Of a DNA stretch of 64,000 bases, positions 1 to 9,002 are shown piece after piece (the first letter of the stretch is position 1; each line of letters starts with the position of its first letter). Both the position numbers and the translations under genes were made by a program. A model generated the notes under the pieces. That model saw nothing but the letters and a program-made list of their open reading frames with translations. It was not told the origin of the DNA and made no database searches. This DNA is from Nostoc sp. ATCC 43529 (GTDB taxonomy: Bacteria; Cyanobacteriota; Cyanobacteriia; Cyanobacteriales; Nostocaceae), in contig LWTK01000105.1 in the NCBI GenBank assembly GCA_003326205.1, positions 186,001-250,000 of the forward strand. Reading direction: 5' to 3'.

Positions 1-553
1 GCTCTGGGCCGACAAAATCATCTTTAAGGCGGCGTGCTTCTTCCTGAGCAAGGATAATTACTTTAATAGTTTTGTCTGTAAAGTATTCAAAACCAGGTAA
101 GCTAGAAACTTCTTCAGTTGTTTCCTTGAGCATAAGGATTATTTGCGCTCGAACACTTGGAAGAGAAACGCGCAAATTTTCCAAAACTCTAACAGCTACC
201 CCTTCCCCTTCCCGAATTAAACCTAAGAGTAAATGTTCTGTACCGATATAATTGTGTTCTAGTTGACGTGCTTCTTTTAGTGATAACTCCAAAACTCTTT
301 TAGCTCTTGGAGTAAATGGAATCTCCGCCGCAACAAAACCAGAACCACGACCAATAATTTTCTCTATCTCTATTCTTGCATTTTTTAATTTAACTCCAAG
401 CGATCTTAGTACCTTGGCGGCAATGCCAGTACCCTCTCCAATTAAACCTAAAAGTATCTGTTCGGTACCAACAAAATTATGCCCAAGACGACGTGCTTCT
501 TCTTGAGCGAGCATAATTGTTTTAATTGCTTTTTCAGTAAAGCGTTCAGACAT
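1..553 (-). CDS. Repeated Clp-N domain protein (ClpC N-terminus-like), 3' end outside window
   Basis: I translated this open frame from the ATG at 553 to the window edge (184 codons, no stop). It begins [20 protein letters not shown] and is nearly identical in style to the ClpC N-terminal domain, with both Clp-N repeats: '[17 protein letters not shown]' near residues 26-43 and '[17 protein letters not shown]' near 101-118. In a ClpC chaperone the first AAA+ module should follow at about residue 150-200. Instead, from about residue 155, a third Clp-N-like repeat starts ([20 protein letters not shown]). The protein may therefore be a stand-alone adaptor built of Clp-N repeats rather than an unfoldase, but the rest lies outside the window. 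It starts 41 bp after the zinc-ribbon gene, as the likely last visible gene of the vWA-PP2C-kinase operon. Clp-N domains bind adaptor proteins and substrates; a role here in handing phospho-targets to Clp is inference. Confidence 0.75.
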   Translation of the reverse strand, partial: MSERFTEKAIKTIMLAQEEARRLGHNFVGTEQILLGLIGEGTGIAAKVLRSLGVKLKNARIEIEKIIGRGSGFVAAEIPFTPRAKRVLELSLKEARQLEHNYIGTEHLLLGLIREGEGVAVRVLENLRVSLPSVRAQIILMLKETTEEVSSLPGFEYFTDKTIKVIILAQEEARRLKDDFVGPE

Positions 554-594
554 ACAATTATAGAAATAAAAATCAATTTTTCTTAATGGCTTGC

Positions 595-1164
595 TCAATC
601 ATGACTATTTAGCATAGATTGAATTGCCTGCTCAAATTGTTCGCACTCTTCAACGAGCCAAGCAATGACCTTAGCAAAATAGTTAATATCAATTAAACTA
701 ATTTCTGCATTATGCATTATTGAAAATATATAACAACCAGCAATTTCTTGTATGCACCAAAAACCCAATGTATATTTAGTATTTTCTTTAAGAAGAAATG
801 TTGAAATCCAGTGGAAGTTTTGTGAATATTTTTCTACAGGAAATCTAATAAGGCTTGGGCAAAATAACTCTAAAATACTTCTATGTTGATAAATGAACAA
901 TGTTTGAACGGAACCTGATTCCATATCAAACTGCAAAATAGCATGATCGTCATCTATATCGCTTATCTTCCAGCCTAATTGATTGCAGTAACCTTGAATA
1001 GTTGCAATAAATTCTTTATCATTAAAAATAACCTTATCCCCATTTTTCGCATAACCAGTACTATCTAGTATTATTAAGTTAGAACTACCGCATATCTCAC
1101 ATTCAGAAGGATAGAAGCCAGAAATTACTTCGTGACTACAATCTCTACACTTAAAGATTGTCAT
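595..1164 (-). CDS. Zinc-ribbon protein with YbjN-like C-terminal region
   Basis: This 189-aa protein begins with a compact four-cysteine zinc ribbon (C6, C9, C22, C25). The rest is an alpha/beta domain (about residues 45-185) with alternating strands and a long acidic C-terminal helix. I do not recognise it firmly; the pattern of a mixed sheet plus closing helix recalls YbjN or type III secretion chaperone-like folds, which is only a guess. It starts 2 bp after the end of the kinase gene and precedes the Clp-N gene, so it is co-transcribed with the vWA-PP2C-kinase set. A small zinc-binding chaperone-like protein would fit an adaptor or substrate of the kinase module. There is no signal peptide or membrane segment, so it is cytoplasmic. 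Confidence 0.6.
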   Translation of the reverse strand: MTIFKCRDCSHEVISGFYPSECEICGSSNLIILDSTGYAKNGDKVIFNDKEFIATIQGYCNQLGWKISDIDDDHAILQFDMESGSVQTLFIYQHRSILELFCPSLIRFPVEKYSQNFHWISTFLLKENTKYTLGFWCIQEIAGCYIFSIMHNAEISLIDINYFAKVIAWLVEECEQFEQAIQSMLNSHD

Positions 1165-1166
1165 AT

Positions 1167-2240
1167 TTATCGCTTCAAATTCTTCCCAAAAATAAGTTTT
1201 GTTTTGGCTACTTCTGATTCTTTCATTGTGTCTAGCTTTGGTAATCCTCCGTGATGAAAAAGATGTTTTAGACTTTGATGTACTTCTGAAATAGATAAAC
1301 GAGCTTCTGGCTCTGAGAGCAGCATTTTTTCTATTAGCTGTCTAATTCCTGCACTAGTTGGATCTGTATCATCTGGAGTAACAGTAGTAATAGTTTGAAT
1401 GAGAGTTCCTTTCAAACGAGAAGCTTTGGGTGCTTCAGTTTTTGTTTCTTCAACAGGTTTACTTGGAATAGATAGTTTTTTTCCTTTCAGAATAGCCTCA
1501 TATACATAGTTGTAGCTGGAAGGGAAAACAGGTAACCCACCAGTCCAATATCTGCAAAAAATTAAACCTAGCGAGAATATGTCAGATTTTTTAGTGGGTG
1601 GAGGGGTTTCTCCAAAAGTGGCAATATGTCTAGCAAATTCAGGTGAATAATAAACAGGATCGCCTACAAGCATTTCAGATTCAATAGACTCTCCTTCGAG
1701 CATACTGCTATCAAAGTCAATTATCTTTGCAATTAATCTACTGCCATATTCCTGAATTAAGATGTTGTCAGGTTTGAGATCGAGATGAATAATGCCATTT
1801 TGGTGAAGTATCTTCAATGCTCCTGCGGCTGTCAACATTACAAACAGCCTTTTCTTTTCATCTAGAGTATGAACTTTATTTGATAGAGAACTCGTGTCAA
1901 CCTTTTGAGAAACCTTGAAGTAGTGTTCTCCATATTCATCACCGTGCTTAAAGCAATCTATAGTTCTCACTACTAAACCACCATCTCCGCAAGCGGATAG
2001 TGCTTTGATAATTGCTAATTGCTTTTTTTCAAATTGATAACATTGATCTCTTCTCTTTTGTTTGCCCTTTTCACTACCAGGTGCTTTTGATCCTGGATAT
2101 ACAGGATTCAAGAACTTTTTTATAAAAAATTCTTCGCCACCATATTCTGCAAATCCCCATTGACATTGACCACCATTAGCACTGTCGAAATCACGAGTCA
2201 CTGTATACTTTCCGACAAGATCACCAACTTTATAGGACAT
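1167..2240 (-). CDS. Serine/threonine protein kinase of a TerY-P-like triad
   Basis: A 357-aa soluble Hanks-type kinase. The likely ATP-binding lysine is K41 (FFIKKF), the catalytic loop is HLDLKPDN at 152-159 (HLD instead of HRD, catalytic D154), and the metal-binding motif is DFD at 175-177 instead of DFG. The APE region is 'YYSPEFARH' and the helix F aspartate is in KKSDIFSLGLIF. The glycine-rich loop is atypical. There is no C-terminal membrane segment or PASTA repeats, unlike PknB. The gene starts 3 bp after the PP2C gene and two genes after a vWA gene. This combination of vWA (TerY-like), PP2C and kinase is known from tellurite/stress (Ter) gene neighbourhoods. The substrate cannot be seen; the vWA or zinc-ribbon protein is a reasonable candidate. 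Confidence 0.85.
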   Translation of the reverse strand: MSYKVGDLVGKYTVTRDFDSANGGQCQWGFAEYGGEEFFIKKFLNPVYPGSKAPGSEKGKQKRRDQCYQFEKKQLAIIKALSACGDGGLVVRTIDCFKHGDEYGEHYFKVSQKVDTSSLSNKVHTLDEKKRLFVMLTAAGALKILHQNGIIHLDLKPDNILIQEYGSRLIAKIIDFDSSMLEGESIESEMLVGDPVYYSPEFARHIATFGETPPPTKKSDIFSLGLIFCRYWTGGLPVFPSSYNYVYEAILKGKKLSIPSKPVEETKTEAPKASRLKGTLIQTITTVTPDDTDPTSAGIRQLIEKMLLSEPEARLSISEVHQSLKHLFHHGGLPKLDTMKESEVAKTKLIFGKNLKR

Positions 2241-2243
2241 AAC

Positions 2244-4043
2244 TTAGTAACCCCCCCTTAAATATGGATCGTTTAATTTCCGGCAAACTTCTCGGTACTC
2301 AGCGTCGACTTTATAGAACATTTGGCGCAGAGGCTCAAGTCTAGTTGTTTGATAGTATCCTTGATATAACTTTAAGGACTGCTCAAAATATTGTTTTGCT
2401 TCTGAGAAACGATTACTGCGATGAAAAATATACCCTTTTAGATAAAATGCCAAAGGATTATGGCGATCCCTTTGATGAATGACATCGCACACTTTTAATG
2501 TTTCTTCAGGTCTATTAATCCTTAAGAGTGAGTCAGCATACATCTCTAGTTGAAAATCATTAAAACCTCCATAAAACAAAATTTTCTTTAATTCTTCAAA
2601 ATAAATTACACTCTGATAATAATCTTGAATACTATAATATGCCTCCGCTATGAATCCCAAAGAGTCTTCATAATATTGACATTTTTTATTAATTAACCTT
2701 TTAAAATAGTTAATTGATTCATGATAATTATTACAACGTAGGTTTATGCGTCCCAGATTTAATATAGCTTCTGGATTATTTGGTTCTAGGTTCAGTACTT
2801 CTTGATATTTATAAATCGCCTCAGTGAATTGAGAGTAGGTTTGATATCTCGATGCTTGTTGCAGTAAATATTTTACTTGTCCTGTTGAAATTTCACGATT
2901 ATCCTCAATAGGAAAATTTATCTGGGAAGCAGCATTTATGTTTGTATATTTCGCGTAACTACTTGCCGATATTTCATTGGCAACTTCTTCAGATTGAATC
3001 TCTGAAGTTTGAATTTCAGATTGCGTTTGATTAGTCAGTTTCTCTACAATATTATCTGAGATTTTTACAACATCTTCTTTAACAGGCTGCACAGCAACTT
3101 TAATTTTGAGTCTTGTTTCATAATCACAACGATAGGAGTTCCACAGTTGATTCAGGTTATTATTGCTAGTGTCAGAGTTATAGACGCTCAGAGCTTGTAA
3201 TCGAGATTGGTAAGACTTTATAGTGTCATCAAAGTCAGAGAAACCAACAGCATATAGAGCCAAAGAAACGTCATCCTGCTTGATTTGTTCGTATCTCTGT
3301 ATCAACAGATTTTTCCAATCTTCAGTTGTACCTGAATGAACCAGTGTTTCTAGAAGTAACTTCTCAAAATCCCAAGGTGCAGGCAAGTATTGAAAACAGC
3401 CATCTGTGCAGACTAGAACGCATCCTTTTTCTTCAAACTTCTCTAAAGAAAAGTGAATTTGCCAGTCACTAGGAATATCGGCTGTTAAATATTGAGACAT
3501 ACGGGGATCTTCACGGATCATTTGAAATGCATCTTTCTCAACTTCTAAGTCATCTATAGTCAACTGTTGAAGACCTTTTTGAGGACTGAGAAAGTAAACA
3601 CGAGAATCTCCCATCCAGGCTAAACTAATCTCAAAAGCGCTACTCTCAAACTCAATATTCTTGGGAATGCTAGCAATAGCAATAGTTGTACACAGCCTTT
3701 TTCCAGTAAGTGTTCCACTGAGACGAGACTTTCCCATCTTCAATTCAGCCTCAGACTTCAGAAATTGGCAGATTTTGTTTTGAAGTTCACTAGCTATCTC
3801 TTTGGTTAGTTGACCTTTCCATTGCCTTAAAAATCCTTCAGAAATTCGATGTGCTTCTCTAGAAGCAATCTGCCCACCTGTCATTCCATCAAAGCCTGCG
3901 GATCTACCTCCTAAACCATCAAACGCTCCCAATACAACAAATTCAGAGTAGTCATCATCATAAATCAGGTGACTATCTTCTCCATTCCCGTTGGATGCTT
4001 CTATGTTTATAGACAGTAATATGTGTGAATTCATTGGCTTCAC
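2244..4043 (-). CDS. PP2C-family protein phosphatase with C-terminal TPR repeats
   Basis: A 599-aa protein of two parts. Residues about 8-268 are a PP2C (PPM) phosphatase with the metal-binding motifs DGLGG (42-46), GDSRVY (145-150), CTDG (212-215) and DDVS (257-260). After a polar linker rich in Ser, Glu and Gln (about 300-380), residues about 390-570 form tetratricopeptide repeats, for example 'EAIYKYQEVLNLEPNNPEAI' and 'EAKQYFEQSLKLY'. PP2C enzymes remove phosphate from Ser/Thr, so this should reverse the neighbouring kinase; the TPR part probably docks a partner. It lies 40 bp after the vWA gene and 3 bp before the kinase gene, a tight operon. Fusion of the TPR array to the phosphatase is the notable feature. 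Confidence 0.87.
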   Translation of the reverse strand: MKPMNSHILLSINIEASNGNGEDSHLIYDDDYSEFVVLGAFDGLGGRSAGFDGMTGGQIASREAHRISEGFLRQWKGQLTKEIASELQNKICQFLKSEAELKMGKSRLSGTLTGKRLCTTIAIASIPKNIEFESSAFEISLAWMGDSRVYFLSPQKGLQQLTIDDLEVEKDAFQMIREDPRMSQYLTADIPSDWQIHFSLEKFEEKGCVLVCTDGCFQYLPAPWDFEKLLLETLVHSGTTEDWKNLLIQRYEQIKQDDVSLALYAVGFSDFDDTIKSYQSRLQALSVYNSDTSNNNLNQLWNSYRCDYETRLKIKVAVQPVKEDVVKISDNIVEKLTNQTQSEIQTSEIQSEEVANEISASSYAKYTNINAASQINFPIEDNREISTGQVKYLLQQASRYQTYSQFTEAIYKYQEVLNLEPNNPEAILNLGRINLRCNNYHESINYFKRLINKKCQYYEDSLGFIAEAYYSIQDYYQSVIYFEELKKILFYGGFNDFQLEMYADSLLRINRPEETLKVCDVIHQRDRHNPLAFYLKGYIFHRSNRFSEAKQYFEQSLKLYQGYYQTTRLEPLRQMFYKVDAEYREVCRKLNDPYLRGGY

Positions 4044-4082
4044 GGCTAAATTCTTATAGAACCACTTCCAGGATAGGAAATC

Positions 4083-4754
4083 TTAAATGCTCCCAGCAAT
4101 TGCATTTAGGATTTCATCCATTTCAAGTTCCTGTAAACCATCCCCTGCTTTGGATGCAAAGTGGATCGTATTCTCCCAACTGCTTGCCATCACAGTCCAA
4201 GGTGAAGCGTCTGGAGCAAAAAGCAGCAATCGCTTTGCAGGTATTGACATATCAGCCCACAAATCTGTCAATTCATCAAATGATTTAGGGATATCTTGTG
4301 GATAGTGACTAGGTTTTGAACCCTTTTCCAGAGTGTGAGCGCTTGCATCTGTATAAATAACCACAACATATCGTTGCTTTGCAAAATCCTGCGACTTTTC
4401 CCAGTTTGATTGAAGTGCTAATGCCAATGCTTCTAATCCATTTTCAGGTTCGTCACCACCTCCAGTCGCCGTGATTCCAGAAACAAAGTTAGCAAAATCA
4501 GAAGATTGAGTTCTCAGATTGAAAAACTCTGAAGACTGCATCGCTAACGATGGGGAATCTGCCCAGTAGTCTCTGAAAACAATCACTTTAGCCCTAAGTT
4601 GATCAATCATCTTATCCTTTTTTCCCATGATTGATTCTAGTTTTTCGTAAAACTTGAGGGCTGAAGATTTAACTTCGTCTATCATATGTCCCATTGATCC
4701 AGTTGCATCAATGCACATCACCAAATCAACGGCATACTTCACACCTTGAGACAT
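4083..4754 (-). CDS. vWA (TerY-like) domain protein
   Basis: A 223-aa single-domain von Willebrand A protein. The MIDAS metal site is DATGS (16-20), a DxTGS variant of DxSxS, followed by the conserved threonine region ATGGGDEPENG and a 'IYTDAS' strand. It has no signal peptide. This is the first clearly coding gene of the minus-strand set that continues with PP2C, kinase, zinc-ribbon and Clp-N genes. In the TerY-P triads described for tellurite-resistance neighbourhoods, a TerY-like vWA, a PP2C and a kinase occur in this same association. It probably acts as the metal-dependent binding partner regulated by phosphorylation. Calling it TerY proper would go beyond what is seen. Confidence 0.82.
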   Translation of the reverse strand: MSQGVKYAVDLVMCIDATGSMGHMIDEVKSSALKFYEKLESIMGKKDKMIDQLRAKVIVFRDYWADSPSLAMQSSEFFNLRTQSSDFANFVSGITATGGGDEPENGLEALALALQSNWEKSQDFAKQRYVVVIYTDASAHTLEKGSKPSHYPQDIPKSFDELTDLWADMSIPAKRLLLFAPDASPWTVMASSWENTIHFASKAGDGLQELEMDEILNAIAGSI

Positions 4755-4848
4755 GATAATTTACCTCTAAATTCGATATGTTGGTTGAATTTGAACTCTT
4801 AGAAGTCGATCAAACTTTAAAAATGTGAGACTGAAAATCTTGTTGAAA

Positions 4849-5079
4849 TTAAATATTTAGTCCTAGTGCTTTAGCGATCAAAGGTACAGGACTACTGATG
4901 AGTTTTTGACTACTTGAACTAGTTTCTATTTGAAGTGTATGATCTGGCTTTTTAGTTACTCGCTCATAAATTCCATAAATAAAAATAACTAGATCTAATA
5001 AGCCTAGTAATAGCGCTATAGTATTCAAATAACACGTAAATATAACGCGCTTATGCAATAAGATTACGCATATGCACAT
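4849..5079 (-). CDS. Possible small membrane protein
   Basis: A 76-codon frame starting at an ATG at 5079 (a longer version would start at 5163). It encodes one hydrophobic segment (about residues 15-40, 'LNTIALLLGLLDLVIFIYGI') followed by a polar tail. It lies 94 bp upstream of the vWA gene on the same strand. I do not recognise it. The composition fits a one-pass membrane peptide, but the DNA is A+T-rich and no strong ribosome binding site is evident, so it may be chance. Confidence 0.3.
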   Translation of the reverse strand: MCICVILLHKRVIFTCYLNTIALLLGLLDLVIFIYGIYERVTKKPDHTLQIETSSSSQKLISSPVPLIAKALGLNI

Positions 5080-5400
5080 TATTATATTGCATTTTTGTAC
5101 TTGACTAGGTTGAGTTTTGTATCTTTTATCGCCAGAGTAAACTGTCAAACATTTAACTTGCAATCACACCATTAGCTATGTTGGATAATTGTTGAGGGTG
5201 GGAATCATCATATTCGCCATTACATAATTGTGCGAACACGCACGGTAACGCTTTGCACCACCGCTCTAAGTTAGATTAGAATAATGATTATTTTCTATGC
5301 TGCAAGAATTTAGCACTATCCATACTAAAAAATTGGCGATCGCGCAGAACATCTTTCATACGCGATCGCCTAAAATCATTCCTAATTTTTAACTTTTATG

Positions 5401-5724
5401 CTATATCTCTTCAGAATTTTCTCTCTTATGCCCTGGAGATGCTTCATAAAGCGCATCAAGATGTTGACGAGCATCTTCAACGTTAATCGAACGCATTACC
5501 AATAATGGCTCTTTAATTAAGTTGCCCGCGCTATCTAATAACTCTGGATGGGGTACAAACTGTTTTCTTGATGCGTAATAACCAAAGCTACCTTGATTAC
5601 CTGAAGAATTCGTTGGGTAAGTTCGCTCCCGATCGAAACTGAACATAATCAAGTTACGAATTAAATTACCAACAGCTATAAATGCAAGGATTGTAAAAGC
5701 AAAGATGTAAAGCAGGTGTAACAT
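5401..5724 (-). CDS. DUF2973 family protein
   Basis: A 107-aa cyanobacterial protein with one N-terminal membrane helix (LLYIFAFTILAFIAVGNLI) and a polar cytoplasmic tail. The N-terminus matches the DUF2973 family as I know it from cyanobacteria, where it commonly sits beside a DUF2605 gene, as here. The function of the family is not known. It is the second gene of a minus-strand pair, 304 bp downstream of the DUF2605 gene. The long gap holds an NtcA-like palindrome, so it may have its own promoter. Confidence 0.75.
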   Translation of the reverse strand: MLHLLYIFAFTILAFIAVGNLIRNLIMFSFDRERTYPTNSSGNQGSFGYYASRKQFVPHPELLDSAGNLIKEPLLVMRSINVEDARQHLDALYEASPGHKRENSEEI

Positions 5725-5889
5725 TGGATTTTCCTCCAGGGCAGCAATTTTTAAAAGTTTATTTTGTAACGTTTTGGTTCGCCGACGCTGTGGCTCACAT
5801 TTAAGCTCACAGTGAGGGGAAATATTTAACGCACTTTTTGTGCGCTTGCATTGATATGGAGCAATCTGTCAACCGTTATTCCACTTACG

Positions 5890-5903
5890 GTAACATAGGA
5901 TAC
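5890..5903. promoter_or_regulatory. Possible NtcA site (GTA-N8-TAC)
   Basis: The sequence GTAACATAGGATAC fits the GTA-N8-TAC consensus of the nitrogen regulator NtcA. It is 166 bp upstream of the DUF2973 start. No clear -10 box lies at the expected 22 bp, and this short consensus occurs often by chance. Confidence 0.25.
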
Positions 5904-6028
5904 ATTCTTTTGTTAATGAAAACAAACTTAAGATAATGTTAAGAATTTTGTACTATTTGTTTAACGACTGAATGTGTCGTTTTCCAATTGTTAAGCTGTC
6001 TATGGTGTCTAACTTTAGCTAATGCTGT

Positions 6029-6346
6029 TTAGACTTCTGGTGCTTGACGAAAGCGCATTGCCACATTCCAACATTCTGTTACTAATTGATGCCAAGGCAT
6101 TAAAGTTGCCATATCAATTCCGACTTGTCCGTCAGTAGCACTAAATAGCATTTTTGCGGTGTTTAGTTCTTCTTGAGCTTGCTTAACACGTGAGAGTAAG
6201 TCAGATTGCTCTTTATTGCTCATAAATGAGAGTCGCTCGGTTTCGAGTAAGTCGCGCGATCGCGTAAACCAATACTGAAAATCGTCCAGCAGGGGTTCTA
6301 AAACCGTTTTCAGCAACTGAGTCCCTGGTAAATCTGAGTCTCGCAT
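6029..6346 (-). CDS. DUF2605 family protein
   Basis: A 105-aa all-helical soluble protein, recognised as the cyanobacterial DUF2605 family from its overall sequence (for example 'LLKTVLEPLLDDFQYWF' and a C-terminal 'WNVAMRFRQAPEV'). Function unknown. It is the usual neighbour of DUF2973, which follows on the same strand. The ATG at 6346 gives a typical family length. Confidence 0.72.
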   Translation of the reverse strand: MRDSDLPGTQLLKTVLEPLLDDFQYWFTRSRDLLETERLSFMSNKEQSDLLSRVKQAQEELNTAKMLFSATDGQVGIDMATLMPWHQLVTECWNVAMRFRQAPEV

Positions 6347-6531
6347 AAATTAGAAGAATATTTCCAACTTTCTTACTAATATTAACGTTATTTACGATTC
6401 TTAACAATTATCTTATCTCTCTCACATACAATAAATTTAAAAAAACCAACATTTTGTAACAAAAAGCACACATCTGATTATATATTTTTGCTATTAGGTT
6501 TGTACAGATTCTTTGGAAAGGTGTCTATATA

Positions 6532-6641
6532 GGGCATGGGGCATAGGTGATGGGGCATGGGGTATAGGAGCAGGGGAAGAAAGAATAGATAACTAATGCC
6601 CAATGCCCAATGCCCAATGCCCCATGCCCAATGCCCAATAC
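6532..6641. repeat. Short tandem heptamer repeats (GGGCATG / CCCAATG type)
   Basis: A run of GGGGCAT/GGGTATA-like heptamers (6532-6576) is followed, after a purine-rich stretch, by about six CCCAATG/CCCCATG heptamers (6598-6641). The two arms are roughly complementary and could fold into a long imperfect hairpin just upstream of thrS. Such repeats are typical of filamentous heterocystous cyanobacteria. Confidence 0.8.
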
Positions 6642-6699
6642 CGCTATAGTTGAATAAGCTTACAGATTCAGATCGATCATTTTTGTAATCACTTCGCCA

Positions 6700-8553
6700 A
6701 TGGTTCAGCAGCCAATGTCGCTAAAATTATCATCCAATTCTTCGGAAGAGTCAGAAAAACCTGAAAAAATTTATTTACCGCATACTAGCGAATCGGAGAA
6801 GTTAAAAAAGATTCGCCACACTGCTTCCCATGTGATGGCAATGGCGGTACAAAAGCTGTTTCCCAAGGCGCAAGTTACAATTGGCCCTTGGATTGAAAAC
6901 GGATTTTATTACGACTTCGACAACCCAGAACCATTTAGCGAAAACGATCTTAAAGCCATCAAAAAAGAGATGGTCAAGATTATCAATCGCAAATTGCCAG
7001 TGATTCGGGAAGAAGTCAGCCGCGAAGAAGCCAAACAGCGGATTGAGGAAATTAAGGAACCTTACAAGCTAGAAATCCTAGCAGACATCAAACAGGAACC
7101 AATCACAATTTATCATCTGGGGAATGAATGGTGGGATTTGTGTGCGGGGCCTCATGTGGAAAATACTAGTGAGTTAAATCCCAAAGCCATTGAATTAGAA
7201 AGTGTTGCTGGCGCTTATTGGCGTGGTGATGAAACCAAAGCCCAACTACAACGCATCTACGCTACTGCTTGGGAAAGTCCAGAACAACTTGCTGAGTATA
7301 AGCGACGCAAAGAAGAAGCGTTGCGCCGAGATCATAAGAAACTTGGTAAAGAACTAGGATTATTTATATTTTCTGACTTAGTAGGGCCGGGTTTACCCTT
7401 GTGGACGCCTAAGGGTACTCTGTTGCGGAGTATTTTAGAAGACTTCCTCAAACAAGAACAATTAAAACGCGGTTATTTACCTGTGGTAACTCCCCACATT
7501 GCCAAAGTCGATTTATTTAAAACCTCTGGACACTGGCAAAAATATAAAGAAGATATGTTCCCTCTGATGGCGGACGATGAAGAAGCGGCCGCGCATGAGG
7601 TGGGCTTTGTCATGAAGCCGATGAATTGCCCTTTCCACATCCAAATATATAAGAGTGAGTTACGTTCCTATCGAGAACTACCGATGCGCTTGGCAGAATT
7701 CGGTACTGTTTATCGCTACGAACAATCAGGGGAATTGGGCGGTTTAACGCGGGTGCGTGGTTTTACTGTGGATGATTCTCACCTCTTCGTTACTCCAGAA
7801 CAACTCGATAGCGAATTCATCAACGTGGTGGATTTGATTTTATCGGTGTTCAATAAACTACAACTAAAGAACTTTAAAGCTAGACTGAGTTTCCGCGACC
7901 CAGCTAGTGATAAGTATATTGGTAGCGATGAAGTTTGGGATAAAGCTGAAGGTGCGATTCGCCGTGCAGTTGAAACCTTGGGAATGGAACACTTTGAGGG
8001 AATTGGAGAAGCGGCGTTTTATGGGCCGAAACTCGATTTTATCTTCAGCGATGCCTTAGAACGGGAATGGCAATTGGGAACTGTGCAGGTAGATTACAAC
8101 TTGCCAGAACGTTTTGAGTTAGAGTACGTTGCTGAAGATGGTTCTCGCAAACGTCCGGTGATGATTCACCGTGCGCCCTTTGGTTCGCTGGAAAGGTTGA
8201 TTGGTATTTTGATTGAAGAGTATGCGGGGGATTTTCCCTTGTGGTTGGCACCAGTGCAAGCTAGATTACTGCCAGTAGGTGAAGCACAGTTAGATTTTAC
8301 TAAAGATGTGGTAGCCAAGATGCGGGCATTGGGTATCCGTGCAGAGGTAGATACTAGTGGCGATCGCTTGGGTAAACTTATTCGCAACGCAGAAAAAGAT
8401 AAAATACCTGTGATGGCAGTTGTGGGAGCCAAGGAAGTAGAAACCAACACCTTGAGTATCCGCACCCGCGCCTCTGGGGAATTGGGAACTATATCTGTGG
8501 ATGAGGTGTTGGATAAGATGAAAATGGCGATCGCTAACTTCGAGAACTTCTAA
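6700..8553 (+). CDS. thrS: Threonyl-tRNA synthetase, TGS-less form
   Basis: A 617-aa class II threonyl-tRNA synthetase that charges tRNA-Thr. The N-terminal editing domain is intact: HTASH (H40, H44) and CAGPH (C148, H152). The catalytic core has the three zinc ligands C310, H361 and H490, spaced like C334/H385/H511 of the E. coli enzyme, and a C-terminal anticodon-binding domain starts near residue 510. The N-terminal TGS domain of the E. coli enzyme is missing: the editing domain starts at about residue 33 after a low-complexity Ser/Glu leader. Several cyanobacteria carry two thrS genes, one induced by Zur at low zinc; I see no Zur box upstream here, so this looks like the constitutive copy. 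The start at 6700 follows the heptamer repeats. Confidence 0.96.
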   Translation: MVQQPMSLKLSSNSSEESEKPEKIYLPHTSESEKLKKIRHTASHVMAMAVQKLFPKAQVTIGPWIENGFYYDFDNPEPFSENDLKAIKKEMVKIINRKLPVIREEVSREEAKQRIEEIKEPYKLEILADIKQEPITIYHLGNEWWDLCAGPHVENTSELNPKAIELESVAGAYWRGDETKAQLQRIYATAWESPEQLAEYKRRKEEALRRDHKKLGKELGLFIFSDLVGPGLPLWTPKGTLLRSILEDFLKQEQLKRGYLPVVTPHIAKVDLFKTSGHWQKYKEDMFPLMADDEEAAAHEVGFVMKPMNCPFHIQIYKSELRSYRELPMRLAEFGTVYRYEQSGELGGLTRVRGFTVDDSHLFVTPEQLDSEFINVVDLILSVFNKLQLKNFKARLSFRDPASDKYIGSDEVWDKAEGAIRRAVETLGMEHFEGIGEAAFYGPKLDFIFSDALEREWQLGTVQVDYNLPERFELEYVAEDGSRKRPVMIHRAPFGSLERLIGILIEEYAGDFPLWLAPVQARLLPVGEAQLDFTKDVVAKMRALGIRAEVDTSGDRLGKLIRNAEKDKIPVMAVVGAKEVETNTLSIRTRASGELGTISVDEVLDKMKMAIANFENF

Positions 8554-8635
8554 CAATCTCTTAGCTATTACCCACCTACAAACTTCAGATCTTAAGCCTA
8601 ACTATAGCAATTGCCAGTTAGGTTAGGACATAAAC

Positions 8636-8726
8636 AGGACTTACGCAAAATCATGAAAAAACGAACCACTGAGGACGCAGAGGGCACGGAGAAATAAGAG
8701 CAACAGAGAGTTCTTGCGTAAGTCCT
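8636..8726. mobile_element. MITE-like element, copy 1 (AGGACTTACGCA termini)
   Basis: A 91-bp element bounded by perfect 12-bp inverted repeats, AGGACTTACGCA at 8636-8647 and TGCGTAAGTCCT at 8715-8726. The interior contains a purine-rich 'ACTGAGGACGCAGAGG' segment. A second element with the same termini lies at 36209-36320. No coding capacity. Confidence 0.75.
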
Positions 8727-8827
8727 AATAAACTCATCGTCAAACCCCTCGGCCAAGAGACTTTCTTTGCTTATTGCCTATTAACTCTTGCCTGCTATGT
8801 TTTAGAACTTTCCAAAATTTTAGCTGA

Positions 8828-8867
8828 AATACCCGCTACTCTTCCTAATGTGGTAGTGGGTATTTTT
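8828..8867 (+). terminator. Rho-independent terminator-like hairpin
   Basis: AATACCCGCTAC (8828-8839) pairs with GTAGTGGGTATT (8853-8864), one G-U pair, followed by a T run. It lies between thrS and ndhD and would end transcription from the thrS side. Confidence 0.7.
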
Positions 8868-9002
8868 TGTCTACTCAAAACCTCAACTATCAAAGCCCTT
8901 ATAGATCCGTCTATGCTTATCCAGGGTAAAAACTTATGAAGAGATTGTTACAAAGTTTAGTAGAATGACATCAATTACAGATAAGTATTTTTTCCTACAC
9001 AC

